From Mycobacterium sp. E3198 (GTDB lineage Bacteria; Actinomycetota; Actinomycetes; Mycobacteriales; Mycobacteriaceae): a DNA stretch of 64,000 bases. The translations under genes and the position numbers were made by a program. This document shows, piece after piece, positions 9,433 to 17,996 of the stretch (positions are counted from its first letter, which is position 1; every line of letters begins with the position of its first letter). The DNA lies in assembly GCF_001667015.1 (NCBI RefSeq), contig NZ_LZIS01000181.1, forward strand, positions 1 to 64,000, given 5' to 3'. The notes under the pieces are model-generated. The model was given only the letters and a program-made list of their open reading frames with translations. It was not told where the DNA came from and made no database searches.

Positions 9433-9806
9433 CGAACGAATCGATGCCAGAACAGTCCGGACCCTCGCTGGGCGCTATCCACGCGCGGCAGTCGGCACTG
9501 GCGGACCAGCACGGCGCCGCCTCCGATGCCGACCGCCTGCTGGCCGAGGTGCTCGCCAGCGCTCATGCCGCTACCCGGGAAAGCGTGCGGCGACTCGACG
9601 CGATCGCCGAGGAGATCGACCGCGCCGACCTGCGGCGCGGGGACCTTGGCGCGGACACCCCCATGGGGGCGCGCGAACTGCACAGGTTTCTGGTGGACAA
9701 GCAACGCGAAATCGCGCGGGTCGTCTCCGATGCCCGCGAGCTCGGCCGCGCGAAAAGGTCTGTCCTGGAACGGCTGCGCGCGCAATACGCCCTCCCCGGG
9801 AGCTAG
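9429..9806 (+). CDS. DUF4226-like helical protein (Rv0025-like)
   Basis: 125-residue predicted helical-hairpin protein of a mycobacteria-restricted family. It shares with the next gene product the segment pattern [19 protein letters not shown] / LDTPAGARDFQRFLIGK followed by a helix ending in an Asp/Ser-rich turn, so the two arose by duplication. No catalytic motif or signal peptide is visible. Size and helix-turn-helix layout resemble type VII secretion partner proteins, but a WxG motif is absent. It is coupled to the NlpC/P60 gene by a 4-base overlap. Confidence 0.72.
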   Translation: MTNESMPEQSGPSLGAIHARQSALADQHGAASDADRLLAEVLASAHAATRESVRRLDAIAEEIDRADLRRGDLGADTPMGARELHRFLVDKQREIARVVSDARELGRAKRSVLERLRAQYALPGS

Positions 9807-9909
9807 GCGCGCCGCCCGCCGGCTCGTCGGTACACAGTCGCGACGGGGTGAATTGTCGGCACCAACGAGCCTGGGTACTGTCGCCCGGCATGGAGGGGCC
9901 GCGACATCG

Positions 9910-11271
9910 ATGTCGACGTATGACGAGCTGATCAACGCGATCACCTACGTCCGGGAGCGCACCGGTGATCCGAACGGGTGGCAGACGGGTTTGGCGCCGG
10001 ACGAGGTGGCCGCGGTGATGACACCGACCACCCGGCCGGAAGCACTCGACGCGATCGTGCGCAAGATCCGCCAACAGCATTCGAGCCTGTTCGGCGTCGC
10101 ACCCGGGCCCGACGGCGGACAGGGCCAGGCCGCCGAGGCCATGACGGATGCGGAAGCCGCTCTGGCACATCAGAATTCGGCCAGCTCTCAGCTCGACATG
10201 CAGGTGATCAACGCCATCCTGAACGCCCACCTGAACGCCGTCGAGGGTAGGGAAGCGCTGACCAGGTTGCAGCGTGAAACCGAAGTCGCGGTCCTGACGC
10301 GATCGGACCTCGACACACCTGCCGGCGCGCGCGATTTCCAGCGGTTCCTGATCGGCAAACTGAAGGACATCCGCGCGGTGGTCCTGAACGCAAGCTTGGA
10401 CGACACGTCGAAATCGGCGCTGATGGCCGCCTGGACGTCGCTCTACGACGCCGCCAAGCACGGTCCCGACGAGCGTCCGGCCGCCGCCGCCGTTCCGGAT
10501 GACGCACCCGCCGACAGCACGGCCCGCGAGCCGGTCGACGATCCCGAGATGGACCCGCTGCTGGATTCGATGCCGGCCGATGATCCCGGGCCAGCCGCCT
10601 CGGATCCCCCCGCGGCGCCCCCGGTGGGGAGCGCCACGGCCCCTGCCGCGCCGGCCATACCGGCCGTACCCGCCATACCCGGGTTCGGCGGGGCACCGAT
10701 ACCGGGCGGCGCGGGCGCTCTCCCGCTACCCGGCCTCCACGGCCTCGGCGAGGAAAGGCCGTTCGGCTCCCATGATCCCGACCCCGGCGACGTTCCCGAC
10801 GAACCTGCCGGCGGCGACGAGGACAAGGCCCACGCGGAGGACGTCGCAACGGACCAACCCGAATCGCCACCGGTGGGCCCGACCGTGGTGACCCTGCCCG
10901 ACGGCGACACGGTCACGGCCGCCAGCCCGCAACTGGCCGCGGCGATCCAAGCCGCCGTCGGTGGGACATCGATCCCAGATGCGTTCCATCAGCAGGGAAT
11001 TACCATCCCCGCACCGGGAACGGCGGTCCCCAACCCCATCGACCCGCTGCAAGCCGCACCCGGCGATATCGGCATCCTGACCGATCGTCATGCGCTGGCC
11101 CTCGGGCATGAAAAGGCCCTTCTCGACGGCCAGATTCAGCGCATCGCCACCGTGAGCGGCCCGAACTTTCTAGGCTGGGAGCACCCACCGGCGGTGAGCG
11201 CGCCCGCGAGCCCGCCGGTCGAGCCACACACACCGACACCCACTGGGCCGGCGGCCACGTCGACCACCTGA
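9910..11271 (+). CDS. DUF4226-like protein with Pro/Ala-rich C-terminal region (Rv0026-like)
   Basis: 453-residue protein. Residues 1-80 form a helical module (MSTYDELINAITYVRERTG), residues 80-180 a DUF4226-like domain duplicated from the preceding gene, residues 180-300 a Pro/Ala/Asp-rich linker, and residues 310-400 a short beta-like segment (VVTLPDGDTVTAASPQLAAAI). The ATG at 9910 is preceded by GGAGGGG. The architecture of a helical head plus a long disordered tail resembles type VII secreted Esp proteins. Function is unknown. Confidence 0.75.
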   Translation: MSTYDELINAITYVRERTGDPNGWQTGLAPDEVAAVMTPTTRPEALDAIVRKIRQQHSSLFGVAPGPDGGQGQAAEAMTDAEAALAHQNSASSQLDMQVINAILNAHLNAVEGREALTRLQRETEVAVLTRSDLDTPAGARDFQRFLIGKLKDIRAVVLNASLDDTSKSALMAAWTSLYDAAKHGPDERPAAAAVPDDAPADSTAREPVDDPEMDPLLDSMPADDPGPAASDPPAAPPVGSATAPAAPAIPAVPAIPGFGGAPIPGGAGALPLPGLHGLGEERPFGSHDPDPGDVPDEPAGGDEDKAHAEDVATDQPESPPVGPTVVTLPDGDTVTAASPQLAAAIQAAVGGTSIPDAFHQQGITIPAPGTAVPNPIDPLQAAPGDIGILTDRHALALGHEKALLDGQIQRIATVSGPNFLGWEHPPAVSAPASPPVEPHTPTPTGPAATSTT

Positions 11272-11326
11272 CAATAGTGATGAACCCCGCCCTCCCCGGC
11301 GGTGCACCGAGTAGGAGAAAGAGCAG

Positions 11327-11644
11327 ATGGCAGAACCAATCCGTGTGGTGCCCGCGCACTTACGCGAAGCCGCTGCGCGTCACCAGGAGACCTCCGATTA
11401 CCTGCGCACCGTTCCGTCTTCGCATGCGGCGATCCAGGAAAGCCTGGATTCGTTAGGGCCCGTCTTCGGCGAGCTGCGCGCTGCCGGGCGCGAGCTGCTC
11501 GAGTTGCGACGCCAGTGCTACGAACAGCAAGCCGACGACCACGCCGACATGGCGGAACAACTCAGCGCGTCGGCGGCGATGTGGGAAGAGCACGAGCAAG
11601 AGGCGGCACGAAACTTCCGCGGCATCGGTGACGGGGGCCGGTGA
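11327..11644 (+). CDS. EspC-like (DUF2580) type VII secretion-associated protein (Rv0027-like)
   Basis: 105-residue all-helical protein with the EspC/DUF2580 pattern: VVPAHLREAAARHQ, a central helical turn, and a second long helix with alternating Glu and Ala ending EEHEQEAARNFRGIG. This small family acts as secreted partners or needle-like subunits in ESX systems (family knowledge). It has no ESX genes nearby, so its export system would be elsewhere in the genome. The ATG at 11327 follows AGGAGAAAGAGCAG. It ends in a GTGA overlap with the next gene. Confidence 0.78.
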   Translation: MAEPIRVVPAHLREAAARHQETSDYLRTVPSSHAAIQESLDSLGPVFGELRAAGRELLELRRQCYEQQADDHADMAEQLSASAAMWEEHEQEAARNFRGIGDGGR

Positions 11645-11943
11645 CGGACGCCAATCCCGCCTTTGACACCGTCCACCCGAGCGGGCATATCCTGGTCCGC
11701 TCCTGCCGCGGCGGGTATATGCACAGCGTCGCGCTGAGTGAAGAGGCCATGGAAACCGACGCCGAAACCCTGGCGCAGGGAATCTTGTTGACCGCCGATG
11801 TGTCCTGCCTCAAAGCGCTGCTGGAAGTTCGCAACGAGATCGTGGCCGCCGGTCATACCCCGTCGATGGAGGTGCCCAGCCCGCACGACCTCGATGCGGC
11901 CATCGAAAAGCTGCTGGCGCACAAGTTGCGGCGCCGCGCCTAA
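11641..11943 (+). CDS. DUF2694-like protein (Rv0028-like)
   Basis: 100-residue small protein of a mycobacterial family paired with EspC-like genes. It has an N-terminal beta-rich part (HILVRSCRGGYMHSVALSE) and a C-terminal helix pair (LLTADVSCLKALLEVRNEIV and LDAAIEKLLAHKL). The beta-then-helix layout is reminiscent of small EspG-associated or chaperone-like proteins, which is only an inference. It starts by 4-base overlap with the EspC-like gene, suggesting a protein pair made in equal amounts. Confidence 0.72.
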   Translation: MTDANPAFDTVHPSGHILVRSCRGGYMHSVALSEEAMETDAETLAQGILLTADVSCLKALLEVRNEIVAAGHTPSMEVPSPHDLDAAIEKLLAHKLRRRA

Positions 11944-12083
11944 ACCAGCCAGGTCTTGGCGCTGTCCGGATCGGGGGCGATGTCCGTGGGCGGCTCGACG
12001 GGATTGGGGCCGAACAACTCTCGCGCGCGGGCCAGCAGGGCGCGCACCTCGTCGAGTTGCTGCTGCAGCGCAGAATCAGCCAT
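11940..12083 (-). CDS. Small 47-residue protein, convergent with the DUF2694 gene
   Basis: Complete ATG-to-TAG frame on the minus strand with good codon bias. It starts MADSALQQQLDEVRALL, a clean amphipathic helix, continues LARARELFGPNPVEPP and ends DSAKTWLV. A GTGGGGAC element lies just before the ATG at 12083. Its stop overlaps the DUF2694 stop by four bases (11940-11943). It is too short for family assignment; no other open frame fills this gap. It is likely a real mycobacterial small gene, function unknown. Confidence 0.65.
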   Translation of the reverse strand: MADSALQQQLDEVRALLARARELFGPNPVEPPTDIAPDPDSAKTWLV

Positions 12084-12165
12084 GTCCCCACGCTACCCAG
12101 GCCATCGCAGCAGCACAATTCACCGACCGAATAGACGACCCGGGGGATGCCGGTAGTCTTAGCCA

Positions 12166-13386
12166 GTGGCGATCTTCGGTCGGATAACGGCGCGCCAGCG
12201 CCTCCGGAGAGCTACCCGGGAATCGCTGACGATTCCGGCCTTCAGCTCTCCTGCGGACTGCACCCCTTGGGTGACGGGCGGGCTGTGGCCTGCCGAGTTG
12301 TCGACGACTACCGCCGAAACCGCCACTCTCGCAGCGTATCTCAGGGATGACCTGCAGCGCATCACCCGAAGCGCCAACGACGAGCTCAGGAAGATCCAGC
12401 TGGCGGACATGCCCGAATTCGCCCGACGGGCAGAGGAAGCCCGGGTCATCGACGATGCCCGGGCGCGTGCGGTGCGGCGCGTCGAATCGGCGGTTCGCCA
12501 TCTGCACGCCGTGCAGCCCACGCCGCCCTCCGACGGCGCCGACCTCGAGGCGACGCAAATCATCCCCGTCGTCACCGATGCGGATCCGGCCCCTCAGGAA
12601 GCCGTCGTGGGCGGGCCCGATGATCCGGCGCTCGAGGAAGCGGCCGTTGAAGGGGGCGAGCCCGACGCTTCGGAGGGTCGCCACCGGGCCTCCGGCGAGC
12701 CGCCCACTCCCCCGCGGCCCGAGCCGGTGAAGACAACCCCGGTGGCCGCGAGGGCAAGCGAATCCGACGACGAACGGTTACAGCGCCTGCTCGCGTTCGT
12801 GGTCCATCAAGAGCCGCGCCTGAACTGGGCGATCGGGGATCGCCCCGACGGCAGCACCGTGCTGGTCACCGACTTCGCCCATGGCTGGATACCGCCGGGC
12901 ATCGCACTTCCCGAGGGCGTGCGGTTATTGGAACCGGAGCGACGCAGCGGCAAGGTTTCGACCTTGCTCGGCGAGACCCGGCGCACCCGCACCTACGCCC
13001 CCGGCGATGCCCTGGGCTGGCTCGATGACTTCGCCCAGACGGAGGCCACGGTGCAGCCCCGCGAGCTGCCCGCGGTGGACGATCTCGGCTGGGAGTTGAG
13101 CCAGGCTACGCACTGGCGCGACGGGTTGCCGCGGATGGTGCACACGCTGGCCCGGGCGGCTGCCGCCGGCACCGGTGTCGCCGAAGAAGAGATCGACCTG
13201 CTCCGGGTGCATCTCGATACGGCGCGCTATCAGCTGTTGATCCAGTATCCGAACATCGACGCCGCGCTCTTCCTCAACTGCCTGTTATTGGCCGCCACCG
13301 AAGGCGCCGTGACCGGGGATCTGGTGTCGGCGAACTACCACCTCGCCTGGTTCAACAAGCTCAACGAGCCGACGGGTGCGCTGTAG
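12166..13386 (+). CDS. DUF5631/DUF5632-like protein (Rv0029-like)
   Basis: 406-residue protein. Residues 1-110 are helical with an early RxxLRRATRESLTIP; residues 110-200 are an acidic Pro-rich linker; residues 205-300 carry a compact domain with NWAIGDRPDGSTVLVTDFA and GWIPPGIALPEGV; residues 310-406 are helical. The two folded parts match the DUF5632/DUF5631 pair found in mycobacteria and in some EspA/EspB-like contexts. No signal peptide is present. It is the last rightward gene of the block that starts with the Xre regulator. GTG at 12166 is the first in-frame start after the small antisense gene. Confidence 0.75.
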   Translation: MAIFGRITARQRLRRATRESLTIPAFSSPADCTPWVTGGLWPAELSTTTAETATLAAYLRDDLQRITRSANDELRKIQLADMPEFARRAEEARVIDDARARAVRRVESAVRHLHAVQPTPPSDGADLEATQIIPVVTDADPAPQEAVVGGPDDPALEEAAVEGGEPDASEGRHRASGEPPTPPRPEPVKTTPVAARASESDDERLQRLLAFVVHQEPRLNWAIGDRPDGSTVLVTDFAHGWIPPGIALPEGVRLLEPERRSGKVSTLLGETRRTRTYAPGDALGWLDDFAQTEATVQPRELPAVDDLGWELSQATHWRDGLPRMVHTLARAAAAGTGVAEEEIDLLRVHLDTARYQLLIQYPNIDAALFLNCLLLAATEGAVTGDLVSANYHLAWFNKLNEPTGAL

Positions 13387-13391
13387 GTCGC

Positions 13392-14165
13392 TCATCGGCC
13401 GGGGCCGGGTGGCCCGGCGAAGGCCTGAGCGATCTCCAGCCACCGCTGCGCGTCGGGACCCTGCGCGGTGATGTCCAGAGCGTCCAGCGGACGCCGCTGG
13501 GTTACCAGGAAGCAGAAGTGCTCGGCCGAGCCCGTGACCCGCTGGGCGGCGTCCGGCGGGCCCCAGGACCAGGTATCGCCGCCCGGTCCGCGCAACTCGA
13601 CGAGGAACGGCTCGGTCGGCGGAGTCAGGTTGTTGACGACGAACGCGTAATCGCGGGTGCGCACCCCGATGTGCGCGATCGACCGGAGGCGCTCGGTGGC
13701 GCGCCGTTTGATACCGAGCGCGTCGGCGACGTCGAGCCCGTGCGCCCACGTCTCCATCAGCCGGGCCGTCGCCATCGACGCCGCGCTCATCGGTGGGCCG
13801 AACCACGGCAGCTTTCGGCCGTCGGGCACCGCCGTCAGGGCCTGGTGCAGCCGCGCGCGGGTGGCCCGCCAGTCGACGAGGAGTTCGGTCGGCGCCACGG
13901 CCGCCAGCTCCTCGGCGCCCGCGTCGACGAAACCGGTCGGATCGGCCTGGGCCGCCGCCAACGCCTTGGCGAATCCCGCCTCGTCGGTGACGGCGGTCAG
14001 CGCGACCCGGTCGGTCCACAGCAGGTGCCCGATCTGGTGGGCGATGGTCCAGCCCGGCGCCGGCGTCGCATCCGCCCAGCGGTCGGCGGGCAACGCCGCC
14101 ACCAGCGCGTCGAGGTCGTCGCTCTCGGCGCGCAGGTCGGCCACCATCGGCTCGGCTGCGGTCAC
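13392..14165 (-). CDS. DinB/mycothiol-dependent maleylpyruvate isomerase-like protein (Rv0036c-like)
   Basis: 257-residue protein of the TIGR03084/MDMPI type. The N-terminal DinB-like four-helix bundle shows [15 protein letters not shown] with the first His ligands, and [15 protein letters not shown] with another, consistent with a three-His metal site. A C-terminal wHTH-like domain follows ([12 protein letters not shown] to the end). The family uses a divalent metal and mycothiol in isomerisation or transferase reactions; the substrate is not known. It is convergent with the DUF5631 gene, with only 5 bases between stops. Confidence 0.82.
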   Translation of the reverse strand: MTAAEPMVADLRAESDDLDALVAALPADRWADATPAPGWTIAHQIGHLLWTDRVALTAVTDEAGFAKALAAAQADPTGFVDAGAEELAAVAPTELLVDWRATRARLHQALTAVPDGRKLPWFGPPMSAASMATARLMETWAHGLDVADALGIKRRATERLRSIAHIGVRTRDYAFVVNNLTPPTEPFLVELRGPGGDTWSWGPPDAAQRVTGSAEHFCFLVTQRRPLDALDITAQGPDAQRWLEIAQAFAGPPGPGR

Positions 14166-14175
14166 GGTATGTACC

Positions 14176-15477
14176 TTAGCGATTGCCGGCCGGCTGCCCG
14201 CGACGCCCGATGACGCTGTGCATCGCGAGCCCGATCAGATACAGCACCGACCCGAGGAGCACTAACACCGGCGCGCGCCCGTCGTCGGGAATCACGATGG
14301 CGGACAGGGTGATCGCGGCGATGAACGCCACCCAGAACAGCGCGTCCTGGACCGCGAACACATGTCCGCGCAGCGCGTCGTCGACATCCATCTGCATCGC
14401 GGAGTCGGCGCACAGCTTGACCATCTGACCGGCCACGCCGAGGCAAAAGCCGCACACCACCATCACCGGGAGACGCAGCAGGGCGCCGGGGATCTGGATG
14501 AGCATCGCCGCGATGAGGGCGCCGTTGGCCGTGGCGTAGCGGCCCCAGCGGCGCACCGCCGACGGCGTGAACACGTTGGCCACAAAGGCGCCGAGACCGG
14601 AAGCGGCGAAGAACACCAACGCGATGCCCAGGCCCCCGGTCGCGGGACCGCGGAGGTGATGCACCAGCAGCAGCATCACCAGCGAGTTGATCCCGACCAC
14701 CATCCGATGAGAGGCCAGACCCGACAGGGTGGCCGCGACGGTCGGGCTCTGCACCACCGTGCGGGCGCCGTGCAGCCAGCCGGTGGTCACCGCGTACACG
14801 GCCGACCCATGGATCGCGCGCTTGGTGTCATCCGGGCCCAGCACGCGGGCGCCGAACCGCAATGACAAGAGCAACGCGATCGAAACGGGAATGGCGGTGA
14901 TGAAGATGATCACCGAGGCGCCGTCGTCGCCCGCGCCGGCGAAAAAGCGCGGCACCAGCATGAAGTTGGCACCCAGGAACGCCGCGACGGCACCGGACGC
15001 GGTGGCAACCGAATTCATGGTCACCACCTGCTCGCGCGGCACGACGTGGGGCAAGGATGCCGACAGCCCGGACGCGACAAACCGGGCCAAGCCGTTGGCG
15101 AACAGCGCCGTGATCAGCAGCGGCATGTCGCCGGCGCGGAGGGCCAGAATGGTGCCGATGGCCGCGATGAGGATCAGGCGGCCCGTCGTCGCGCCCACCA
15201 GCACCAGCCGTCGATCCCAGCGGTCCATCAGCGCGCCGGCGAAGGGTCCCAGCAACGAGTAGGGCAAAAACAGCACCGCGAACGCGCGAGCGATGGCCAT
15301 CGGATCGGCCGCGCGATCCGGGTTGAACAACAGCGCCCCGGCCAGCCCCGCCTGAAACAGGCCGTCGCCGAACTGACTCGCCATGCGCACTTGCAGCAAC
15401 CGCCAGAAATCCGGCAGGCCGCGCACCGACCGCCACAGTTCGGCGGATGCGCGTGAGTGCGTCCGGGGTTGAATCAC
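14176..15477 (-). CDS. MFS transporter (Rv0037c-like)
   Basis: 433-residue integral membrane protein with about 12 hydrophobic segments. The N-terminal repeat includes the loop [22 protein letters not shown] between helices 2 and 3, the MFS motif-A position. A pair of Arg-rich intracellular loops separates the halves. The substrate is unknown; related entries are putative multidrug or macrolide exporters. GTG at 15477 is the first start with [11 protein letters not shown]. It lies 10 bases upstream of the MDMPI-like gene and is probably co-transcribed with it. Confidence 0.88.
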   Translation of the reverse strand: MIQPRTHSRASAELWRSVRGLPDFWRLLQVRMASQFGDGLFQAGLAGALLFNPDRAADPMAIARAFAVLFLPYSLLGPFAGALMDRWDRRLVLVGATTGRLILIAAIGTILALRAGDMPLLITALFANGLARFVASGLSASLPHVVPREQVVTMNSVATASGAVAAFLGANFMLVPRFFAGAGDDGASVIIFITAIPVSIALLLSLRFGARVLGPDDTKRAIHGSAVYAVTTGWLHGARTVVQSPTVAATLSGLASHRMVVGINSLVMLLLVHHLRGPATGGLGIALVFFAASGLGAFVANVFTPSAVRRWGRYATANGALIAAMLIQIPGALLRLPVMVVCGFCLGVAGQMVKLCADSAMQMDVDDALRGHVFAVQDALFWVAFIAAITLSAIVIPDDGRAPVLVLLGSVLYLIGLAMHSVIGRRGQPAGNR

Positions 15478-15576
15478 AGAACCGACTTCCAGGATTGGGT
15501 TGCAACAACACTACAAATATTTGGCCGCGACGCTCGATTAACCGAGGCCGCCAAGCGAAGGTGCGATGATGGTGTG

Positions 15577-16179
15577 ATGCCGCCCGAAGACCCCGAGGAC
15601 TATGTCGCACCCGCCGCGCAGCGGGTTCGTGCCGGCACTCTGCTGCTCGCCAATACCGATCTCCTCGAACCCACGTTTCGGCGCAGCGTGATCTACATCG
15701 TCGAGCACAACGACGGCGGCACACTGGGCGTCGTGCTCAACCGGTCCAGCGAGACCGCGGTGTACAACGTGTTGCCGCAGTGGGCAAAACTGTCGGCCAA
15801 ACCCAAGACCATGTTCATCGGCGGACCGGTCAAGCGTGACGCGGCGCTGTGCCTCGCGGCGCTGCGCATCGGCGCCGATCCACAAGGGGTGCCGGGCCTG
15901 CGACATGTGGACGGCCGCATCGTGATGGTGGATCTGGACGCCGAGCCCGACGTGATTGCCCCGCTGGTGGAGGGGGTGCGCATCTTCGCCGGGTATTCCG
16001 GCTGGACCATCGGTCAGCTCGAGGGCGAGATCGAGCGCGATGACTGGATTGTGTTGTCCGCGTTGCCATCCGACGTTTTGGTGGGGCCGAGGTCCGACCT
16101 GTGGGGGCAGGTGCTGCGTCGTCAGCCGCTGCCGCTCTCCTTGCTCGCCACCCACCCGATCGACGTGAGCCGAAACTAG
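15577..16179 (+). CDS. YqgE/AlgH family protein (Rv0038-like)
   Basis: 200-residue member of the AlgH/DUF179 family. Typical segments are GTLLLANTDLLEPTFRRSVI, HNDGGTLGVVLNR, GGPVKRDAALCL and IFAGYSGWTIGQLEGEI. The fold is a small alpha/beta protein of unsettled biochemical role, found across bacteria and named for alginate regulation in Pseudomonas. ATG at 15577 or the GTG just before it at 15574 can serve as the start. It is divergent from the MFS gene. Confidence 0.9.
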   Translation: MPPEDPEDYVAPAAQRVRAGTLLLANTDLLEPTFRRSVIYIVEHNDGGTLGVVLNRSSETAVYNVLPQWAKLSAKPKTMFIGGPVKRDAALCLAALRIGADPQGVPGLRHVDGRIVMVDLDAEPDVIAPLVEGVRIFAGYSGWTIGQLEGEIERDDWIVLSALPSDVLVGPRSDLWGQVLRRQPLPLSLLATHPIDVSRN

Positions 16180-16303
16180 CGCCCCTCCCCCGCTGCCGGG
16201 GTGCCAACCCTAGGCGCCGACTCGGCCAAACCGACTGTGGCCGCTGCTTTTCGAGCCGACACACGGCGTTGGGCGTCGCCACTAATGGCGGGTCGGCGTC
16301 CGA

Positions 16304-16651
16304 TCAGTGGCAGGACTGCGTGCAGACGGCGCAGCCGCCGGCGCAATCGGCCGCCGCCGCCTCCCGGCGCAGTGCGAAGCGCGCGCTCTGCCACGACCCG
16401 GTGGCCAGGGTCCCGAACGCGCCGGCGACGCAGACGATCAACACGACGAGAGCGGTGTGGGGGGTGGCGGCCACGGCGACGGTCCCGCCGGCGGCCAACA
16501 TCACCGCCGCCGCCAGCTGGGTGGGCGCCATGGCGCGCAGCGCGAGCTGGGCGGTGGCGCCGTCGGCGGCCTGATTGTGGGCGAGCGACCAGGTCCCGAA
16601 CCCGGCGGAGGCCACCGCCGCACACATGCACACCAACCCCGCGATCAACAT
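16304..16651 (-). CDS. Small membrane protein (Rv0039c-like)
   Basis: 115-residue hydrophobic protein with three probable membrane segments (about 3-23, 47-65 and 68-85) and a Cys-rich C terminus (DCAGGCAVCTQSCH). The cluster of five Cys and a His at the end could bind a metal or form disulfides, which is inference. It matches the position and general character of Rv0039c. No enzymatic motif is visible. It lies downstream of mtc28 on the same strand. Confidence 0.7.
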   Translation of the reverse strand: MLIAGLVCMCAAVASAGFGTWSLAHNQAADGATAQLALRAMAPTQLAAAVMLAAGGTVAVAATPHTALVVLIVCVAGAFGTLATGSWQSARFALRREAAAADCAGGCAVCTQSCH

Positions 16652-16706
16652 GGCCTCACAATACGAGCCCGGCCACGCGCCCGCGCGGCGGGCTCGACGG
16701 GCCCTG

Positions 16707-17819
16707 TTAGTGCTGCAGGAACGAAAAGTTCGGCAGCGGCGGCAGCCCGGGCACCATCGTCAGGAGGTTGGGCGCCGGCCTGCTGGCGGCCGCCGGGTAG
16801 GGCGCGGCAGGCTGGGCGGGAAGCGCGACCGGCGCCGCTGCCGCCTGCGCGGGAACAGCCACCGGCGCCGCCGCCGGCTGCGGGGGAAGCGCGACCGGCG
16901 CCGCCGCTTGCGCGGGCAGCCCGACCGGGGAGGCACCGGGCGCCTGCGCGGGGGCGGGGGGGACGGTCCCGGGCGCGGTGACGCGGAAGCCGTTGACGAT
17001 GGCGTCGGTGGCCGGCGCATCCGCGACCGCCACCGCACGATCGGTGGTCACCGACAGCGACACCAGGTACTTGTCGTGCCCGGACGTCGCGATGACGTGG
17101 CGGCGCGACGTGTTGAGCAGCATGTCGCCGTCGCGGTAAGTGCCCTCGATCACCGAAGACGGGAAGCCGCCGAAGTCAGCCATCGAGGCGTTCGTGGTCT
17201 GCCACGCGAGTAGTTGCTGGCTGTCGACGAAGCCGTGGGTGATGGCCTCCTTCGGATCGAAGTTCCCGACCAGCCTGTACACCACCACCTGCGCGTTTGA
17301 CGAATAGATGCTGGCCCCGCGCCGGTCGGCGATCACCGCGAACGCGTCGGGCACATTGGGGTCGGGCACCTGGGTCCAGCGCGGCGGAACCGGCAGCGTG
17401 ATGTCGAGCGCCTTGAACCCCTGCGGCTTCTGCGCCTCGAGCTTGACGCCCTTCGACTGCAGGTAGTCGCGCAGCGTTCCCGCGACGGCGGGGGTCTGCG
17501 CGGGGACCGCCGGCGCGACCGCGGCGGGCGCGGGCGCCGCCGCTGTGGCGGCGCTGTTCGGCGGTGCAAACGGGTTGGCCGCCGGGGGAGAGGCGACCAT
17601 CCTGTTTCCGGGCAGTTGGCCGGGGCTGGCATTGACGTGTTGCGGCGCGGGCGCCGCGACGACGTTCTGCGGCGCGGGCGCCGCGACGACCGGGGCGGGC
17701 TGCGGCGCGGGAACCACAGGATCAGCCGATGCGGTGGCGCCGGCGAATGCCGTGACGCCGATCCCGCCGGCGGCCAGACCCCCTGCGAGTACCCGCAACG
17801 TACGGGTGATCTGAATCAT
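16707..17819 (-). CDS. mtc28: Mtc28 proline-rich 28 kDa antigen, secreted LpqN/LpqT-type protein
   Basis: 370-residue secreted protein. A Sec signal peptide is present at residues 1-35 ([14 protein letters not shown], a hydrophobic core, then ATASADP with AxA cleavage). A Pro/Ala-rich spacer follows (35-125), then the LpqN/LpqT/Mtc28 domain (about 125-290) with [31 protein letters not shown] and [10 protein letters not shown], and a second Ala/Pro repeat tail (290-350). No lipobox Cys is present, so it is free or wall-associated rather than a lipoprotein. The start at 17819 follows a GGGAAGGATC ribosome site and is preferred over the longer frame. Confidence 0.92.
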   Translation of the reverse strand: MIQITRTLRVLAGGLAAGGIGVTAFAGATASADPVVPAPQPAPVVAAPAPQNVVAAPAPQHVNASPGQLPGNRMVASPPAANPFAPPNSAATAAAPAPAAVAPAVPAQTPAVAGTLRDYLQSKGVKLEAQKPQGFKALDITLPVPPRWTQVPDPNVPDAFAVIADRRGASIYSSNAQVVVYRLVGNFDPKEAITHGFVDSQQLLAWQTTNASMADFGGFPSSVIEGTYRDGDMLLNTSRRHVIATSGHDKYLVSLSVTTDRAVAVADAPATDAIVNGFRVTAPGTVPPAPAQAPGASPVGLPAQAAAPVALPPQPAAAPVAVPAQAAAAPVALPAQPAAPYPAAASRPAPNLLTMVPGLPPLPNFSFLQH

Positions 17820-17982
17820 CTGCGTGATCCTTCCCAACGGCTCGGCCACGTGGTTAGAGGCCGACTGTAACCAGAGGTCAAACGCGCTGAACAGGGCCGA
17901 AACCGACTCGGGATGAAGCTCTGATCGGTGCGCAACGGAACCGAGACCAACCTGTGGCCGGCGGGCCCGGCGCGGCGGTCCT

Positions 17983-17996
17983 TATACCCTGTTCAG
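17983..17996 (+). promoter_or_regulatory. Probable -10 element of leuS with a near-leaderless start
   Basis: TATACC at 17984-17989 lies 7 bases before the GTG at 17997. A transcript starting 6-8 bases after the hexamer would have little or no leader, a common mycobacterial arrangement. No ribosome-binding site is seen in front of the GTG, which agrees with this reading. No clear -35 is visible. It is an inference from spacing only. Confidence 0.4.
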
